A program made the translations under genes and the position numbers. A DNA stretch of 64,000 nt from NCBI RefSeq assembly GCF_000004075.3, contig NC_026660.2:29701498-29765497 (forward strand), in the 5' to 3' direction. Origin of the DNA: Cucumis sativus. Lineage: Eukaryota; Streptophyta; Magnoliopsida; Cucurbitales; Cucurbitaceae. Below the pieces are notes generated by a model, which was given only the letters and a program-made list of their open reading frames with translations, was not told the origin of the DNA and searched no databases. Position 1 is the stretch's first letter; the number at the start of each line of letters is the position of its first letter. Of this stretch, positions 27,801 to 40,933 are shown in pieces.

Positions 27801-30800
27801 TAATTAATTCCATTTTTCTTGTTTAATCCACTCCTAAACTTTTAATTATGTATTTTGATTTACACTGATTGGTTTGTTTCTATAGGAAAAGAGAGAGAGA
27901 GAGCATATAATGATGCTTAAACTTGTGAAATGGATTTATAATATAATAATAAGTAAATAAAATGTATTTAATTAAAAGAAAATATTTGGTTATCTTTGAA
28001 TTGATTACAACGCAAAGGGTTGATACAATATTCAATATGTTGATGATGGTGAGGATGAAAGAAAGGCACTTTAATCAGGATTTCCAACTAAGGAAAGAGA
28101 AAGTGAAAGATTTACCTATTTCTTTATTTCTAAAACAAGTATTTACCCATTTAAACAAAAACCTTTGAAAGTCAAGAACTTTTTAACAAAGGTTGTAATT
28201 AAGATAGATATATAGTCTATCATATAACTTTAATCCTTATCCAATTACTGAGTTGATATGCTATTATAATTACTCACCTTTGCTTTGTGTTAACCAAAGT
28301 CAAAACTCCAAATTTAAATTGTGAGGAAAGGGCAGGTGGGTGGGATGGGATGGGAAATGGCTTTAAACTTAAAACTCACCTCCCAAAATTTCACAAAAAT
28401 TCAAGTTCCATTAGAATAATAATATTAATAAAGAAAAAGCATTGTTTGACTTATTGCCAAATATATTCTTCAAATTCAAACCACCAAATTCCCCTCCATG
28501 TGCTACATCTGGCTAAGTTTTTTAAGGCATGTCATATACTATATTGATCCTTTAATTAGATATGTATGATGTATGTCATACTTGCCATTTTTCTCCAACT
28601 TTCTTTTCCTTTTAATACAATAACACACCACAAAGTAGACAGAAAATAATATTCCACATTAATAAATTAATAGTAACACATGGGTAGAAGAGGAAATTGA
28701 TATTGTGAGTGGGGTGAGTCTATCATCACCCTTCATTCCTAACGACCCAAACTTGTTTCTTTGTTTTTTAGACATATTATTTGATTGATGCTAGTTGCAT
28801 CGCCAGAAACTAATATCAAAATTTTCAAATTTTATTTTGTTTTATAGTAATATACTAAAACAATGACTTAATATTGAAATAATACTGAAGTTGTCTATAA
28901 TACGTCAAACACACCAAAAAAACTCATGTCCATTTAATTCAATGATTTTGCACGGTTTGGTTAGAAAGCTATTTTCATTTTAATTTTTTAGTTTTGAAAA
29001 TTAATCCCTTCTTTTAATTTTTCATCATGATTATTGTGGTGAAAATGACAAATCTTAACCTTTTAAAATTATACTGTGTGAGAGAGTGTTTGTTGGTAGT
29101 TTTTAAATTTGTTATTAAATACCAGAGCTTAAATTATATCCACTAAGATTGAGATTCATTACATATGAATTGATATTTGATGGCGTGGTGGAAAGTATTA
29201 AATCCATACTTGTATTCCTTGTAAACATCTTAGAGAGCAATGTAAAACAAAGCATATATTAAATAGAACAAGACATGTGAAATAGACATCAAAATATATT
29301 TATATACCAAAGGAATAACAACAACAACATTAATACCATCCTTGTAGATGAATACAATTTCTTTAAACTCCATTGGTTGTACTTGAAAATTAGGTGAGAG
29401 CTATTAGCCTTTTCAAGTTATGCTATAATACATGGTTAATGTTACAATAATAATAATAATAATAATAAAAAAGCAGAATAATATTGGGTTGAGTAATGAA
29501 GTTATATTTGCAAAAAGTGTTTAAATAAAAAAGGTAGAGATATATATATATATAAAAAAATAAAAATGGAAAGAAGGAAAGAAAATGAGAGGGAGAAGTG
29601 GTAGTTATAAAAGCGTATTTGGATAGGTTCCCTTAAAACCCCTCCAAGCTTTGCCGTACGCGCTTCCTATTTACGACACCTAAACCATTTTATATCAAAT
29701 ATAAATAAAGAAATAAAAAAAAGTCAAACATACACCCCCATGGCCCCACCTTACATTTCTGACTCATTCTGGGCCCCCCACGCCCTTCCTTTTCCACTAT
29801 TACCCTTTTACCCCTACTCTCCTCTCTCCTCACCTAACCTATTTCACCTTTCAAACTTACCCCATTACCCTATACATTTATTCATTTCATAATCATCCCC
29901 TACTCCCCCCTCCCACTAATAATCCTTTTTACTATTATTATCTCTTTCTTCTTCTTCCTTTTTTTTTTTTTTTTTTTTATATATATATATATAACACCTT
30001 TTATAATATACTCAATTATCTACGTTTCTTTTACTATCCCCTCTTTTTTAAAATCATATATTTACCTATCTAATAATTCTTCCTTTAATCACATCTTTAT
30101 TCCAACATCTATGGTTTTAAGTCAACAACATAAATACATTTTTATGTCTCATTTTCAACTCAATTATATAATACTTTCAATTACGTATATGTCTTATATA
30201 ACATTTTATTATTTTATAAATACTTCCAACAATATATTGACAATGCATTATAAAACCAACAATACAACGTCTTTGTATATTCCTTCTTAAAATTCCTTTT
30301 CTTTTTTTGTTTCACACTTAAATATTATAAATCAACTAAAAAAGTGTTGATTATTTACTTGTGGTGGATTCAACCAATATATATAAGTGTGTTGGTAATT
30401 AATTAAATTATTTTATTTTTAATTTTACTAAAAATATGATAATTGCATGTAATCACTAACATTTTTCTGTATGTCTGTAACTTATAAATAATACTCATAA
30501 TTCAATTCAGGTGCTATTTGGATAATTAATTATATTTATAATTTTTGAAAAATTGACACAGTTTGTAAATGTTTTAAGCAGCAGTTTTTCATTTAAGATA
30601 AATGATGAAAAGAAAACACTTAAAATATAATGATAAAAGTGAGAAGCTAATGAGGTAGAGGACTTGCCTGAACTTTGTTTTTAAAAACCAAATAATAATT
30701 ATTAAGGAAGAAGTCATCCATTAACAAATTAAGAGTCAGACTTATTTATTTTTCCATTTACTTTTATAGTTAGTAATTTATTTATTGTGTCCCAACCAAC

Positions 30801-31340
30801 TACATAGTATCTAGAAAACTTTGCTATGTTGTGTTTTCGGGTTTGATTTTTGATTGTTTCTTTAGGTTGGAACCTTTATTAAGTTGCAGAATTTGGAAAC
30901 TTTGAATATACTGAATTGATTGAAGTATTCAATTTGTTGAGTTTTACATGCCCTATTGGTTTTTTAATGTTCAATTAACATTTTTATGGTACAGTTTTTC
31001 AAAATGGAATACTTTCCAAATGGACTAAGTAGATGCATGTTTTTATATAAAAGATCTCTTTTTCACATCAAGATTCTCCATAAATTAAAATACATATTTA
31101 TATCAATTAAACTTTAAAACTCTCTAAAATTTTGTTGAACGTATTTACTTACTCTAGTTGTCCATTTTGTAAATATGAATATAAATAAATAAATTAGAAA
31201 AAGAAAAAGGAAAAGGACATTTGATGTTGTGAAAACATAGTTGATCTGAGGGTTGTGGGAAGGAAGAGAAAGGGTATTAGGAAAAACAGAAAGGCAAACC
31301 CTAACCACAAATACGTTGGAATTTGAAAAAAAGAAAATAT
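24804..31340. other. Long intergenic region, no gene identified
   Basis: AT-rich DNA with ATA, AT and T-run microsatellites, for example at 29447-29468 and 29957-29993. A 12-base palindrome AACGACGTCGTT is at 27042-27053. An open frame of 91 codons at 26924-27199 surrounds the palindrome; its second half is less AT-rich, but it matches no family I know. No transposon ends, tRNA or miRNA hairpins were noticed. Confidence 0.45.
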
Positions 31341-31354
31341 AAAAGATAAAAATC

Positions 31355-31711
31355 CACGTGATATCCACGGCAGCGCTTGGGTGATGACATCAGCAGTGAC
31401 ATCTCTCCCACCAAAAAGTCTGAGTTACCCCATTGTATTCCTCCTCATCCAAAACACTCCTATGGTAGGTGTCCACGTGGACGAAGCTCGTGACCGGAAG
31501 CGTCCCCACCTGCGGCCACTCAGGTACACCCCCCTGGACCACACCGTTTCAAAAAAGAAAGTCCTCACGCGGCGCCCTTAACAAGCACGTGTCCGTATCA
31601 AAGTGCAACACGGAGCACCCTGCTCCTCCCCGCACCGGATTTACCCTCTCTTTACCCGGGTCCCACCTTACTCTATCTGTCTCCGACGTGGCTACTTCAG
31701 CACCCGACACG
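31355..31711 (+). promoter_or_regulatory. ACGTG-rich promoter block upstream of TPS7
   Basis: This block is visibly GC-richer than its surroundings. It holds CACGTG at 31355-31360, the palindromic G-box CCACGTGG at 31473-31480, CACGTG at 31586-31591, ACGTGGC (ABRE core) at 31686-31692 and ACACGTAG near 31707-31714. CCGAC cores of the DRE type are at about 31683 and 31704. Such elements bind bZIP, bHLH and DREB factors in ABA, light and stress responses. TATA-like sequences follow at 31848 and 31865. Regulation of TPS7 through them is inferred from position. Confidence 0.6.
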
Positions 31712-31814
31712 TAGAGATTGCTCCATCAGCGGCAACTGGGAGCGCGTGGGACTGAACCTTAGTCATATCCAGTTGGCATTACTGGGTAGTCCATTGGCCG
31801 ACCTTATCCTCTTC

Positions 31815-31846
31815 TCTTTTCTTTTCTTTTCTTTTCTTTTCTTTTT
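31815..31846. repeat. (CTTTT)n microsatellite
   Basis: A pentanucleotide pyrimidine repeat lies directly before the TATA-like sequences of the TPS7 gene. Confidence 0.85.
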
Positions 31847-32531
31847 CTATAAAAAAAAATCGATTATATAAATAATATTTTTCCAGGGAGGAAAAAGATT
31901 GCAATTTAGGAATTGTTTAGAGCAAACAAAAGGTTGAGGAAAAGGAGAGGCTCTAATGTGACTCTTTGGCTTTCCAGAGACACCAAAACCAAACCCTAGA
32001 TTTTTCAGTCCCAAGTAGCAATTCTTTTTCATTTTTATTCACTCAAATTTCAGATCCAACCACATAATACTGAAATCTCCAACACTCTTTCCTCCCCCTT
32101 CCATCTTTTTCCCGCTGGTTAGTATCCTTTTTTCTTCTTCTTTCTCCTAATCATTTCTCCCTAATTTCCTTTTTATTTCTCTTCTTTACTTCTTTCTTCT
32201 TCACTTTTATTCCACTCATCCTTTCTTTTCCACTATTTCGTCTTTCCGAAGGATGTAGGTGGATCATACTCTTTTTTTTTTTTTTCTTCTGTTTCTTTTA
32301 CTTGATGCATATAAGTTCTTCATACTTTGGATGTGAAATTAGTACATGGTTTTTGTTTTGACGCTTTTTATGTTATACCCGTTGCAGATCTTGCCTAATT
32401 TTTGACATTCAAGAAGGAGGAAAACACGTTCAGTGATTTGTGAATACTCTCTTGAGATTCTTTGTGAAGCTTTTTTTAAGTTGGATTTGATTTTTTTTTT
32501 CTTTTTTTTTTTTTTACTTAGACTGTTAAAG

Positions 32532-34565
32532 ATGATGTCCAAATCGTATACCAATCTTTTAGATTTAGCTTCTGGGAATTTTCCCATTATGGGTCGTGAG
32601 AAGAAGCGACTTCCACGAGTAATGACTGTTGCGGGGGTAATATCAGAGCTTGATGATGATCAGGCAAATAGTGTGACTTCTGAGGGACCTTCGTCAGTTG
32701 TGCAAGACCGAATAATTATTGTTGCCAATCAGCTTCCTATTAAAGCTAAGCGTAGACCGGACAATAAAGGGTGGAGTTTTAGTTGGGATGAAGACTCTTT
32801 GCTCTGGCAGCTTAAGGATGGTTTACCTGAAGATATGGAGGTTTTGTATGTAGGATCTTTGCGGGTGGATGTTGATTTTTGTGAACAAGAAGATGTATCA
32901 CAACTTTTGTTGGAGAGGTTTAAGTGTGTTCCAGCGTTTTTACCTCATGACATTTTATCTAAATTTTATCATGGTTTTTGTAAGCAGCAATTGTGGCCGC
33001 TCTTCCATTATATGCTTCCGTTCTCTGCAACTCATGGTGGTCGGTTTGACCGCTCTCTGTGGGAAGCATATGTAGCAGCAAATAAAATTTTTTCTCAAAG
33101 GGTGATTGAGGTCATAAACCCAGATGATGACTTTGTATGGATTCATGATTATCATCTAATGGTGCTACCCTCCTTCTTGAGGAGAAGGTTTACAAGACTG
33201 AGAATGGGCTTTTTTCTTCACAGTCCATTTCCTTCATCAGAAATATATAGGACATTGCCAGTGAGGGAAGAGATTCTTAAGGCACTTTTGAATGCAGACC
33301 TTATTGGTTTTCACACTTTTGATTATGCTCGACATTTCCTGTCTTGTTGTAGTCGGATGTTGGGTTTGGAATATCAGTCAAAGAGGGGCTATATTGGCTT
33401 GGAATATTTTGGAAGGACCGTGGGGATTAAAATCATGCCTGTTGGAATTCACATGGGCCAGATGGAGTCAGTGTTAAGACTTGCTGACAAAGACTGGAGG
33501 GTACAGGAGCTCAAGCGACAGTTTGAAGGAAAAGTTGTGTTACTTGGAGTTGATGATATGGATATTTTTAAAGGGGTCAATCTGAAGTTGTTGGCAATGG
33601 AACAGATGCTGCGGCAACATCCAAAGTGGCAGGGAAGAGCCGTTTTCGTACAGATTGCAAACCCAGCTAGAGGAAGAGGGAAAGATCTCGAGGAAATACA
33701 AGATGAAATACAGGAATGCTGCCAGAGAATTAATGAAAGTTTTGGACAGCCAAATTATGAGCCAATTGTGTTCATTGATCGGCCTGTTTCTCTTGTTGAA
33801 AGAGCGGCATATTATACCATTGCTGAATGTGTTGTAGTCACAGCGGTGAGGGATGGTATGAACCTAACTCCTTATGAGTACGTTGTCTGCAGGCAGGGAT
33901 CCCCTGGATCAGATTATAGCTCAGAAACAAATGGACCACAAAAGAGCATGCTAGTCATATCTGAGTTCATGGGATGTTCCCCTTCTCTTAGTGGTGCAAT
34001 ACGGGTTAACCCATGGAACATTGAATCCACTGCTGAAGCATTGAATGAGGCAATATCAATGGCTGAAGCTGAAAAGCAATTGCGCCATGAGAAGCATTAT
34101 AAATATGTGAGTACACACGATGTGGCATACTGGTCAAGGAGTTTTTTCCAAGATATGGAAAGAACTTGCAAGGATCACTTTAGAAGACGGTGCTGGGGAA
34201 TTGGGTTGGGCTTTGGTTTCAGGGTTGTAGCACTTGATCCTAACTTTAGAAAGCTGTCTATTGATGCCATTGTAGCTGCATATTCGAGGTCTAAAAGGAG
34301 GGCTATACTTTTGGATTATGATGGCACTGTCATGCCGCAAACTTCAATCGATAAGACCCCAAGTCGCCAGGTGATTTCAATCATAGATTCACTTTGTGAT
34401 GATGTTAGGAATACTGTTTTTGTGGTCAGTGGAAGAGGGCGTGAAAGTTTGGGCAATTGGTTTTCTCCTTGCGATAAACTTGGAATTGCTGCCGAGCATG
34501 GCTATTTTATGAGGTATTGTCTTTTTACTTCCTCCCCTTCTACAATCTCTTCTCCTCCCTCCATC

Positions 34566-34596
<31 letters not shown>

Positions 34597-36996
34597 AAAA
34601 AAAAAAACTGTCCATCCATCTGCCTTTCTGTGTGTGTATATATTTTTTCCATATATATTGCCGATGTCTGAATCTTGTAAATTTATCAGGTGGTCTGCCG
34701 ATAAGGACTGGGAGAATTGTGGTCAAGGTAGTGATTTTGGCTGGATACAGATTGCAGAGCCAGTCATGAAATTATACACAGAAGCTACTGACGGCTCATC
34801 TATTGAAACCAAGGAAAGTGGCTTGGTGTGGCATCACCAGGATGCAGACCCTGATTTCGGTTGCAGCCAGGCAAAAGAATTATTGGACCACCTTGAAAGT
34901 GTGCTGGCCAATGAACCAGTCGCTGTAAAAAGTGGTCAGTTTATTGTAGAAGTAAAGCCACAGGTATATTCTTCTACTTTAAATTTCTGAAATAGCATGG
35001 ATTAGGTTTTTTTGTTTCATTTAAACCAATGACAACGCCTTGTTATGTTCCATGTTACATTGTGTTAACTTTTATCTTATTATGTTTCGGTTGTTTTTCT
35101 GGTTTGGGTTTAAATCTGGTAGGTGTCCTCTCCTGACTTTATAGCTCTATTGCCCAGTTTTAGGATTCTCCATTAAATTGCTTTGGGAAGGTTTTCGAAG
35201 TGGGTATTTGGAACAATTTAAATCTTTTTCATCCTAGTTTTTTTTTTTTCACGTGCATTGATTGTAAAGATGAGAAAACTATAACCTTGTAGGATAATCT
35301 CCCATATACTATAGTTTTATGTCATCAGGGTTGGATGGGCAGAAGGGTGTAAGAGTTAATGGAGGATAGGAAGACAAGTATCTTGTCGGAAAATCTAGCA
35401 TATACGATGGTTTTTTTCTTTTACGCAATCAGGGTTGGATGGGCTACAATAGAAATGTGTAATAGTTAATGGATGAGTAAGATAAAACCGTACTTAAGTG
35501 TCTTAATTTCGTGAACCTATGCCATATTAGCTCAAATAAACAGCAACTTTGATGCTGAGAATAGTTTACCAATCAGTAATCAGTATATTTAACTGTTGTA
35601 GTTATTAATATAATTAGATTATTCTTAGGAGATATTATTCTTAGGAGATATTATTCTTAGGAGATATTATTCTGGAGATATTATTTGATATTATTTCCTT
35701 AAGTGTATTTCTCTATGGTTATATATAGGCTTGTATCTCTATTAAGTAATTAATGAAATATAGATTAATTCCATAAAATCAACAGTAGTATCCCCTCTTG
35801 TACGCTTCAACTTTGTCAGAAATGCAAAATTCCTGTTGGGAAGAAGAAAATGTGAACATTACATAAAAGTTCATCGAGATTGTCACTACATGGCGATGGC
35901 AAAAAACAAAACCCATAATTATTTAAAGAATTCACCGCCAAAGTTGGAAGTGAACAAATAAACAAATTTTACTTTAAATCTCAGTGGTATTATAAAGTTA
36001 TATTTCAGAGCAAAAGACATTTATAGACCATTATAGAGAGAGGAATTTGGCGACTTTTGGACATGTGAAGATTTCTTTGACACTATTTTGTACATAGAGT
36101 AGCTGATGGAGAACCGACCAAGAAACCAATTAAATGGGAAGAGGGTAGATGGGGGTTAAAAACTTGCATGAGCCCCCACTCGTTTTTTGGGTGGCTTTAT
36201 GCTTGTGACGGGAAGAAAGGTTTTCCCACGATATATAGTTAAACAAAAGTTTGGAGGAGAAACAATCACTCCCAGTCTCTCAGTTTTATAAAACAGAGAA
36301 TTTGGATCAATTGATCTAACGTGATGTGAATATTTTTCTTTTGGACAATGGCTTTGGTTCAAAGTTCTAATTATGATTTCCATCTTTTTCCCTTCTTTTT
36401 TTTCATTCATACGCACACCCACACACGTTTATATATATGATATACCTATTTTTTTTACCTTTGTTCAGATTGAAAATGGCCTGTGTTTTTGTGCTTTTGC
36501 ACACGATTATCTGTAGTGTGCACATGTGTCTGTGACCAAGATAAAAGTGTCGTTAACTTTGAGTATGGCTTTAGTCCGCGGTTAAATATGTTGAATTTAA
36601 TTGTTTTAGCTTTATATTTAATACATTCCCGAAACATCAAAGCTCTCTTGCCTATCAAGATTGTGTGAAGACTAATTTCAAATTCTGTTGTAATTTTAGG
36701 GAGTCAGTAAAGGCTTGGTGGCAGAAAAGATCTTCACGTCAATGGCAGAAGCAGGAAGACGGGCTGATTTTGTGCTTTGCATTGGTGATGACAGATCTGA
36801 TGAAGACATGTTTGAGATAATTGGTAATGCAGTGTCAAGTGGCTCCCTCTCTTCCAATACATTAGTTTTTGCCTGCACAGTTGGACAGAAACCAAGCAAG
36901 GCCAAGTATTACTTAGATGACACAACTGAGGTCATTAATATGCTTGAAGCCCTTGCAGAAGTTTCGGACATATCTTCTCCTCCAGAATCCCCTTGA
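32532..36996 (+). CDS. TPS7: Class II trehalose-phosphate synthase, TPS7 type
   Basis: Exons 32532-34513, 34690-34963 and 36700-36996 give about 850 residues, the length of Arabidopsis TPS7. The N-terminal two thirds is the GT20 synthase domain (from DRIIIVANQLPIKAKRR to about residue 540), with HDYHLMVLP and SPFPSSEIYRTLPVREE. The last third is the HAD-type phosphatase domain: DYDGT motif at residues 595-599, SGRGRESL, and GDDRSDEDMF in exon 3. Class II proteins carry both domains but are mostly regulatory, linked to trehalose-6-phosphate and SnRK1 sugar signalling. The start MMSKSYTNLLDLASGNFP matches TPS7 rather than TPS6. A TTACTTAG acceptor just before the ATG indicates an intron in the 5' UTR. 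Intron 1 carries a C22A21 tract and intron 2 a possible solo LTR. Confidence 0.95.
34565..34607. repeat. C22-A21 homopolymer pair in TPS7 intron 1
   Basis: 22 C followed directly by 21 A, about 50 bases after the donor and about 80 bases before the exon 2 acceptor. The tract is very prone to slippage and to sequencing error, so its true length is uncertain. Confidence 0.9.
35594..35784. mobile_element. Possible solo LTR in TPS7 intron 2
   Basis: The 191-base segment starts TGTTG and ends CAACA, an LTR-like inverted end. It contains a TATATATAGG promoter-like stretch and a TGTATCTC region before the end, typical of short Copia LTRs. A 16-base unit (TTATTCTTAGGAGATA) is repeated about three times at 35620-35690. 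The five bases on either side do not match, so no target duplication supports it, and no internal region is present. Confidence 0.4.
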
Positions 36997-39535
36997 CAGT
37001 TCTTCTGCATGGCAGTGTTATAACATGCCTCCCGTCTCTTCTCCGACCTTTTAAGCAAGTGACGCTGACTGGTGATTAGTATCATATCACATTCATTTTC
37101 TGCTCTTGTTGAAAGTTAATTAATGTGCAGCAAAATGGAAATGGTCTAATTTGAACCGTCAGCGTCTTGGATTTCTTTACGATATATACAAGTGGATGCA
37201 AAAGTATGAAATGGGGGACAAGCGTTCATCCTTGGCATAAGGGGAACCTGATGGCGATGGAATGAAATGGTACTAATATGGACAGACTGACTGACTTGGG
37301 GGTATGTCGCGGAAACAACAGAGAGGAAGATGGCTGAATGATTTGTGAATAATCATTGAGGCCCAGCCATTGGTATTTCCACGCTCGTTTGAAGTTGGTA
37401 GTCCCGAGTGTCAATGTCTCACGTCTATTCTTTTGATTCATAAATCTTTTTGGGTGGTGGGATGATCAAAGTCCAACTAGAAAGTTAGAAAAGAAGCCCG
37501 AGCTCTCGTCTTGTTTTCAAAACTGTACCAAATGGACAACAGAATGATGTCCTTTGTCTCTCCTTTTCCTGCTTATTTTCATTTTCTCTCTTGTCAAATT
37601 CTTGAGTGCATTTGTTTTCTCATTGTTACTTGATGAACCGTTTTATTTTTGCTCACAAGAAATCTGTAAATTTCCTATATTAAAGGTATTTTGTTTAGAC
37701 TTGCACTACATTTTTGTTAATAAGAATGTGTTTGGCCGTCATAGATGTAAATCCTTGGGTTTGTTCTACATGTATTAATCAATGAAGATGTGAAGATGAG
37801 TTTGAATGAGACGGCGGCATCCTGTCCCGTCTCAGCTGCTACTTCCTCGTACTTCCATCAACGTAACAATTTTCAACCGGGCGGCATTTTTTATTTATTT
37901 GTTTATTGATAGTGAGGGGCACTGTTTTCCCCAAAGAATCTGGCATCATTAATTGCACAGCTGTTTGTTTGAACATTTTTTTCTTTCCCTTTTCGAATAA
38001 ATAAACTATTTCAGGGGTTTAATTTGTTATTTGACTCCTCTGCCTTCACCATTTAATATAGAAGAAACTAGTATATGATTATTTCTGCAGCAGGACACTT
38101 CGTTACAAATAACAATCCTTTGCCAAATTTTGTTTATGGTTGTGTTGAATTTGGTTCCACTAGTGTGTATGTCATTGTACTTGTCAAAAACTTAAACCTG
38201 GTGTGTTTGTGTACTAATTTGTGTATTTGGTCTCTAGTCCTCAGGAAGATATCACACTTTGATGTCAGACATTAAGCATGGGCAGATCTTGTGATAGCTT
38301 TAGATTTCCTATTGCTTCATGTTGCATCAAGCAAGTTATGTTCAAATTGAAACCCTTATGTTTCTGTTGCACTGTATCTAAAAGTAAATATTCAGTCAAA
38401 ACATATCTTTTCTTATAAGAATTTGATCGTTGGAAGTTGATGTCTATAAATACTAACTTGGAAATGCATCAAGCAAACCCAACCACACCGAAAATGGTAC
38501 AACAACCAAATACTGAAAGGGGTGTTTGTTGAATATGATGTCGGACGGTGGGTGCAATGAAGCCTACTTTGTGAGCTGTATTAGAGTTTTGATGTCGGAT
38601 TTGGAATAATCATATTAGCATCTATTTCAATGCATTAGGCTCCCCTTTGTTTATTGTATTTTATTTGCACATTGAAGAAAAAACATTTCTCATTTATTTT
38701 GAAAAGAAAACATTTAATTATCATTTGATTCAACATAAGGTTAGAAGTTAAGACATAATGTATTTATATCTATTTATACTGTGGGGTATAGGTACCTAAT
38801 TCAGTAATATAAAGTATAAGAAAAGAAAGGAGTGTTGAGATGGGGTCATCATTTTTGCCAACACTTAATTCAAAAGAAAAAAAAGAAGATGCCATCATAG
38901 TGTTGGTTCTAAATTATTTACATTATATTTATATCCATCCATTCAACTTGTCAAGCATTGTCCATTCCTCCTTTACACCACAAATCTTTATGCCCAAGAT
39001 TCAAATCAAATTATGCTTTTTTCCCCCAATAATATCATTATATTATGGCCTCGTAGCCTACATATAAATGTTATAATTTTCATATTTTATGGTCAGTTTA
39101 ATTTTAAAATTGAAGTTTTATTAATTCAACCTAATTTTAATTAAGACCTCTTTTTTAAAAGTAGAACTCTACAAAATCAAGATACCATCGAATAAAAGTT
39201 GATAAAAGAAAAATGATTTTCGCGTTTTTGCATAAAGTGAAGTGAAGATTAAATATCATATACATATACATTTATATATAACTAATTGAAGGCTTTGATT
39301 TGAAGCATATTATTAAATAATAAGTAGTGATATATATTATGGCAGAAGTGTGACTGTATAATACAGAGATATTTATACAATTCATTGAAAAAAATTTAAA
39401 AATAGTTTACATTAAGCTGACTACTAATCTCTTGCAATCAAGTTTTTTGATCTAACGGTCAGAGAAGCGTAGCATCCAACGGCTGAGATTTGCCGAACAA
39501 TCAATCTTCTTGTCGACCGGTAATGGGAATGGAAT
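36997..39535. other. Intergenic; TPS7 trailer on the left, GIL1-like trailer on the right
   Basis: The first few hundred bases are probably the TPS7 3' UTR. The rest is AT-rich without coding content; short frames at 37554-37778 and 38075-38275 match nothing. An AT-rich tail directly follows the minus-strand DUF641 gene. Confidence 0.45.
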
Positions 39536-40933
39536 TTAGCGACTCGGCGGCGATAAATAAACCCGACTCTGAACCACCGTTTCTCCAATTTTGAAACCGG
39601 GAACTACGGTGAAACGGACTCGGGGCTCTGACCCGGATCCAACGGCGGAATCGTTCATATCCGCCGGTGAAAATAAGGTCTCTTCGGTAACGCATTGCAT
39701 GTAAACTTCAGAGAATCTGCTGTTTTTTCTTACTTGGAAGATGGTGACGTCGTTGTGCAGTGAAAATGCTAAACATCGTAGAAGCCATACGCGCTTCGAC
39801 ATCTCGGCGAAGGCGGCGAAGAATGTAGTGTCGGGAACGCCGCCGGAGTTCAGGATTTTCCGCTGGTTTAGATTTCCGAAGAGAGAGCATTCCATTTTCG
39901 CGTGGACGAGTTGGAGGTATTTGGAGCGGGTGAATTTAGCGAATATGGAGTTGGGGTTTTGAGAAATGAAGATTTTAGGGTTTACTGGTTTGAGCTTCTT
40001 GAATTTTTCGAACATTTGGTGGTTTAGCTGCTTATCATGGGTAAGGGAATCGTTGTGGAGTATGAAATTGGCGTCGGCTGTAAAACCCTCGAACATGGTT
40101 TTGCAGACGAACGACTCGAAAGCGAAGCTCCTATGGGTTGGCTCTGGGAACTTGGTGTCGGAATCGACGATGCATTGGACAGCGGCGTTGAGGTCCCAGC
40201 TTGCTGATTCCATTTCGCGAATCATCAATTTCACGAAATTTCTGATGGATCTTAAGGTGTAATGGAGGAATTGGGCGAAATGGGTTGGATTCAGCAGTGG
40301 AAATTGAAGATTATCAAACATGGATAAAGAACCACTTGCGTTCAGCTTCTTCTCCAACGACTTGTTGAACGAAATTGATTCGCCTAGCTTTTTCTTCAAA
40401 GCGACAATGCCGCTATCCTTCTGCTCCGATTCGGCTTGCAATTTCTTAATAGTTATTTCATAGGTTTTCATCAAACTTTGCTGTTCTTGAATCTCTGAAA
40501 GCATTAACGTCACTTGGGGTGAGAGATCGAGTTCTTTCTTCAAAAAGCTTCGTTTCAACTCTGAAATAACCTTTAATTCGTCTACCACCGCCTGGTCTGC
40601 AGCTTGAATTGCGTCGCTATTGTAAGGACTCTGTGCCATTTGAAGCTCAGCGTAAGCTGCTTTGATTGAAGTAACGCTTGCAAAAAGCTTCGCAACCAGA
40701 GCTTCCATGACTGCCCTGTTTCGAGCTTTGACATCTTCTTCAGTTCTCTCAAAGATTTGGGATTTTCCACCATGAATACTCGAATCCTCCTTGAATTTGT
40801 TGTGAGAAACCAAAACGCAGATCCCATTACTAGATGCAATCCGAGTTGCATTCCTGAGACTGATTACCTTCTGAAATGTCTTGGCAAATCTGGTCTTGCT
40901 CTTCTTAGATGGTTTGGGTTTGATTGTTTCCAT
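39536..40933 (-). CDS. DUF641/GIL1 family protein (IRKI/GIL1-like)
   Basis: An uninterrupted frame of 465 residues starts METIKPKPSKKSKTRF. The DUF641 part (about residues 70-190) has MEALVAKLFASVTSIKAAYAELQ in two pieces (MEALVAKLFASVTS and IKAAYAELQ), followed by a predicted coiled coil (LMKTYEITIKKLQAESEQK). The C-terminal GIL1 part follows, with FAQFLHYTLRSIRNFVK, FESFVCKTMFEGF and WLLRCLAFS. GIL1 is needed for the loss of negative gravitropism of hypocotyls in light, and IRKI interacts with the receptor kinase IRK. Which one this is I cannot say. The frame can be extended 13 codons upstream to 40972, but MET is the better start because the extension is hydrophobic and lies where the leader should be. 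It is intronless. Confidence 0.85.
   Translation of the reverse strand: METIKPKPSKKSKTRFAKTFQKVISLRNATRIASSNGICVLVSHNKFKEDSSIHGGKSQIFERTEEDVKARNRAVMEALVAKLFASVTSIKAAYAELQMAQSPYNSDAIQAADQAVVDELKVISELKRSFLKKELDLSPQVTLMLSEIQEQQSLMKTYEITIKKLQAESEQKDSGIVALKKKLGESISFNKSLEKKLNASGSLSMFDNLQFPLLNPTHFAQFLHYTLRSIRNFVKLMIREMESASWDLNAAVQCIVDSDTKFPEPTHRSFAFESFVCKTMFEGFTADANFILHNDSLTHDKQLNHQMFEKFKKLKPVNPKIFISQNPNSIFAKFTRSKYLQLVHAKMECSLFGNLNQRKILNSGGVPDTTFFAAFAEMSKRVWLLRCLAFSLHNDVTIFQVRKNSRFSEVYMQCVTEETLFSPADMNDSAVGSGSEPRVRFTVVPGFKIGETVVQSRVYLSPPSR

Noticed and set aside
31381-31714. Two overlapping + strand frames in the GC-richer block before TPS7
   Set aside because: Both are short and without protein-family features; the ACGTG motifs explain the block better as a promoter.
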